A DNA stretch of 64,000 nucleotides, taken from Janthinobacterium sp. PAMC25594. GTDB taxonomy: Bacteria; Pseudomonadota; Gammaproteobacteria; Burkholderiales; Burkholderiaceae_D. Location: assembly GCF_019443505.1 (NCBI RefSeq), contig NZ_CP080377.1:1364001-1428000 (forward strand), in the 5' to 3' direction. The position numbers were made by a program, and so were the translations under genes. Every line of letters starts with the position of its first letter. The first letter of the stretch is position 1. The notes under the pieces are model-generated. The model saw nothing but the letters and a program-made list of their open reading frames with translations, did not search any database and was not told the DNA's origin. Positions 63,912 through 64,000 of this stretch are shown here, in pieces.

Positions 63912-64000
63912 CTACTGCGCCGTACTGGTATGCCCGTTGAAATGCCTCGTGTACCAGTCGGTAGCCAGCAGGGCCGCCTGGTGGCGCGTGTCGGGGCCGC
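63912..64000 (-). CDS. 3' end of a gene running off the window
   Basis: On the minus strand the last 27 or so codons read ...TRHQAALLATDWYTRHFNGH and then TSTAQ with a TAG stop, convergent with fghA. It looks like the C-terminal tip of a soluble protein. Too short to name; family unknown. Confidence 0.4.
   Translation of the reverse strand, partial: GPDTRHQAALLATDWYTRHFNGHTSTAQ

Overview
The window is GC-rich chromosomal DNA of a betaproteobacterium. Gene content, the long-form leuA and the neighbour pairs rlmE/yhbY, greA/carB/carA and egtD/egtB point to the Oxalobacteraceae, most like Janthinobacterium or a close relative. That placement is recollection, not a search. Genes are dense on both strands. 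I see no rRNA or tRNA, no complete insertion sequence, no prophage and no CRISPR array.

Region by region. 1-7 kb is housekeeping: rlmE and yhbY are divergent, a DUF4149 membrane gene follows greA, and carA-carB overlap behind a good sigma70 promoter. 7-11 kb holds a small heme-binding-like protein, a patatin lipoprotein, an unknown gene coupled to a barstar-like gene, and a solitary DUF2875 protein of the type VI lipase-adaptor kind. 11.2-13.3 kb is leuA with two tandem leucine-rich leader peptides. 13.4-18.8 kb holds a chemoreceptor, the ergothioneine pair egtD-egtB, a lone ABC ATPase and a small HTH-like protein. 19-24.5 kb is one 1,822-residue protein joining an alpha/beta hydrolase, a second hydrolase-like domain without its serine, and a CHAT (caspase-like) protease domain. 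24.5-32.4 kb has olsB, fdhD, a histone-H1-like protein, ppx, a Ca2+/H+ antiporter, a GGDEF protein with a GGAEF motif, and a spermidine-synthase-like protein.

32.5-42.5 kb carries a CHASE-PAS-GGDEF-EAL protein, a MORN-repeat protein, a LysR regulator, a hemolysin III protein, a NYN-LOTUS protein, a secreted hydrolase and a small flagellar-rod-like protein. 42.5-45.5 kb is a TetR-controlled operon (sugar isomerase and two alpha/beta hydrolases) with a perfect palindrome at its promoter. 45.5-48.2 kb is a TonB-dependent receptor plus a small periplasmic protein, behind an array of 10-bp-phased TATACA repeats. 48.4-56.5 kb runs IclR regulator, acyl-CoA dehydrogenase, CoA ligase and a complete Liv-type ABC importer, which reads as one uptake, activation and oxidation unit for an organic acid. 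56.5-64 kb has HDOD, DinB, VOC, oleate hydratase, two small membrane proteins, a signal peptidase I, a sirtuin and S-formylglutathione hydrolase, and ends inside another gene.

The points most worth a second look are the CHAT/dual-hydrolase protein, the double leucine leader before leuA, the phased repeat array before the TonB receptor, the TetR palindrome, and the orphan DUF2875 gene beside the barstar pair. Start codons were often moved inward from the longest open frame on the basis of ribosome sites, signal peptides and family length.
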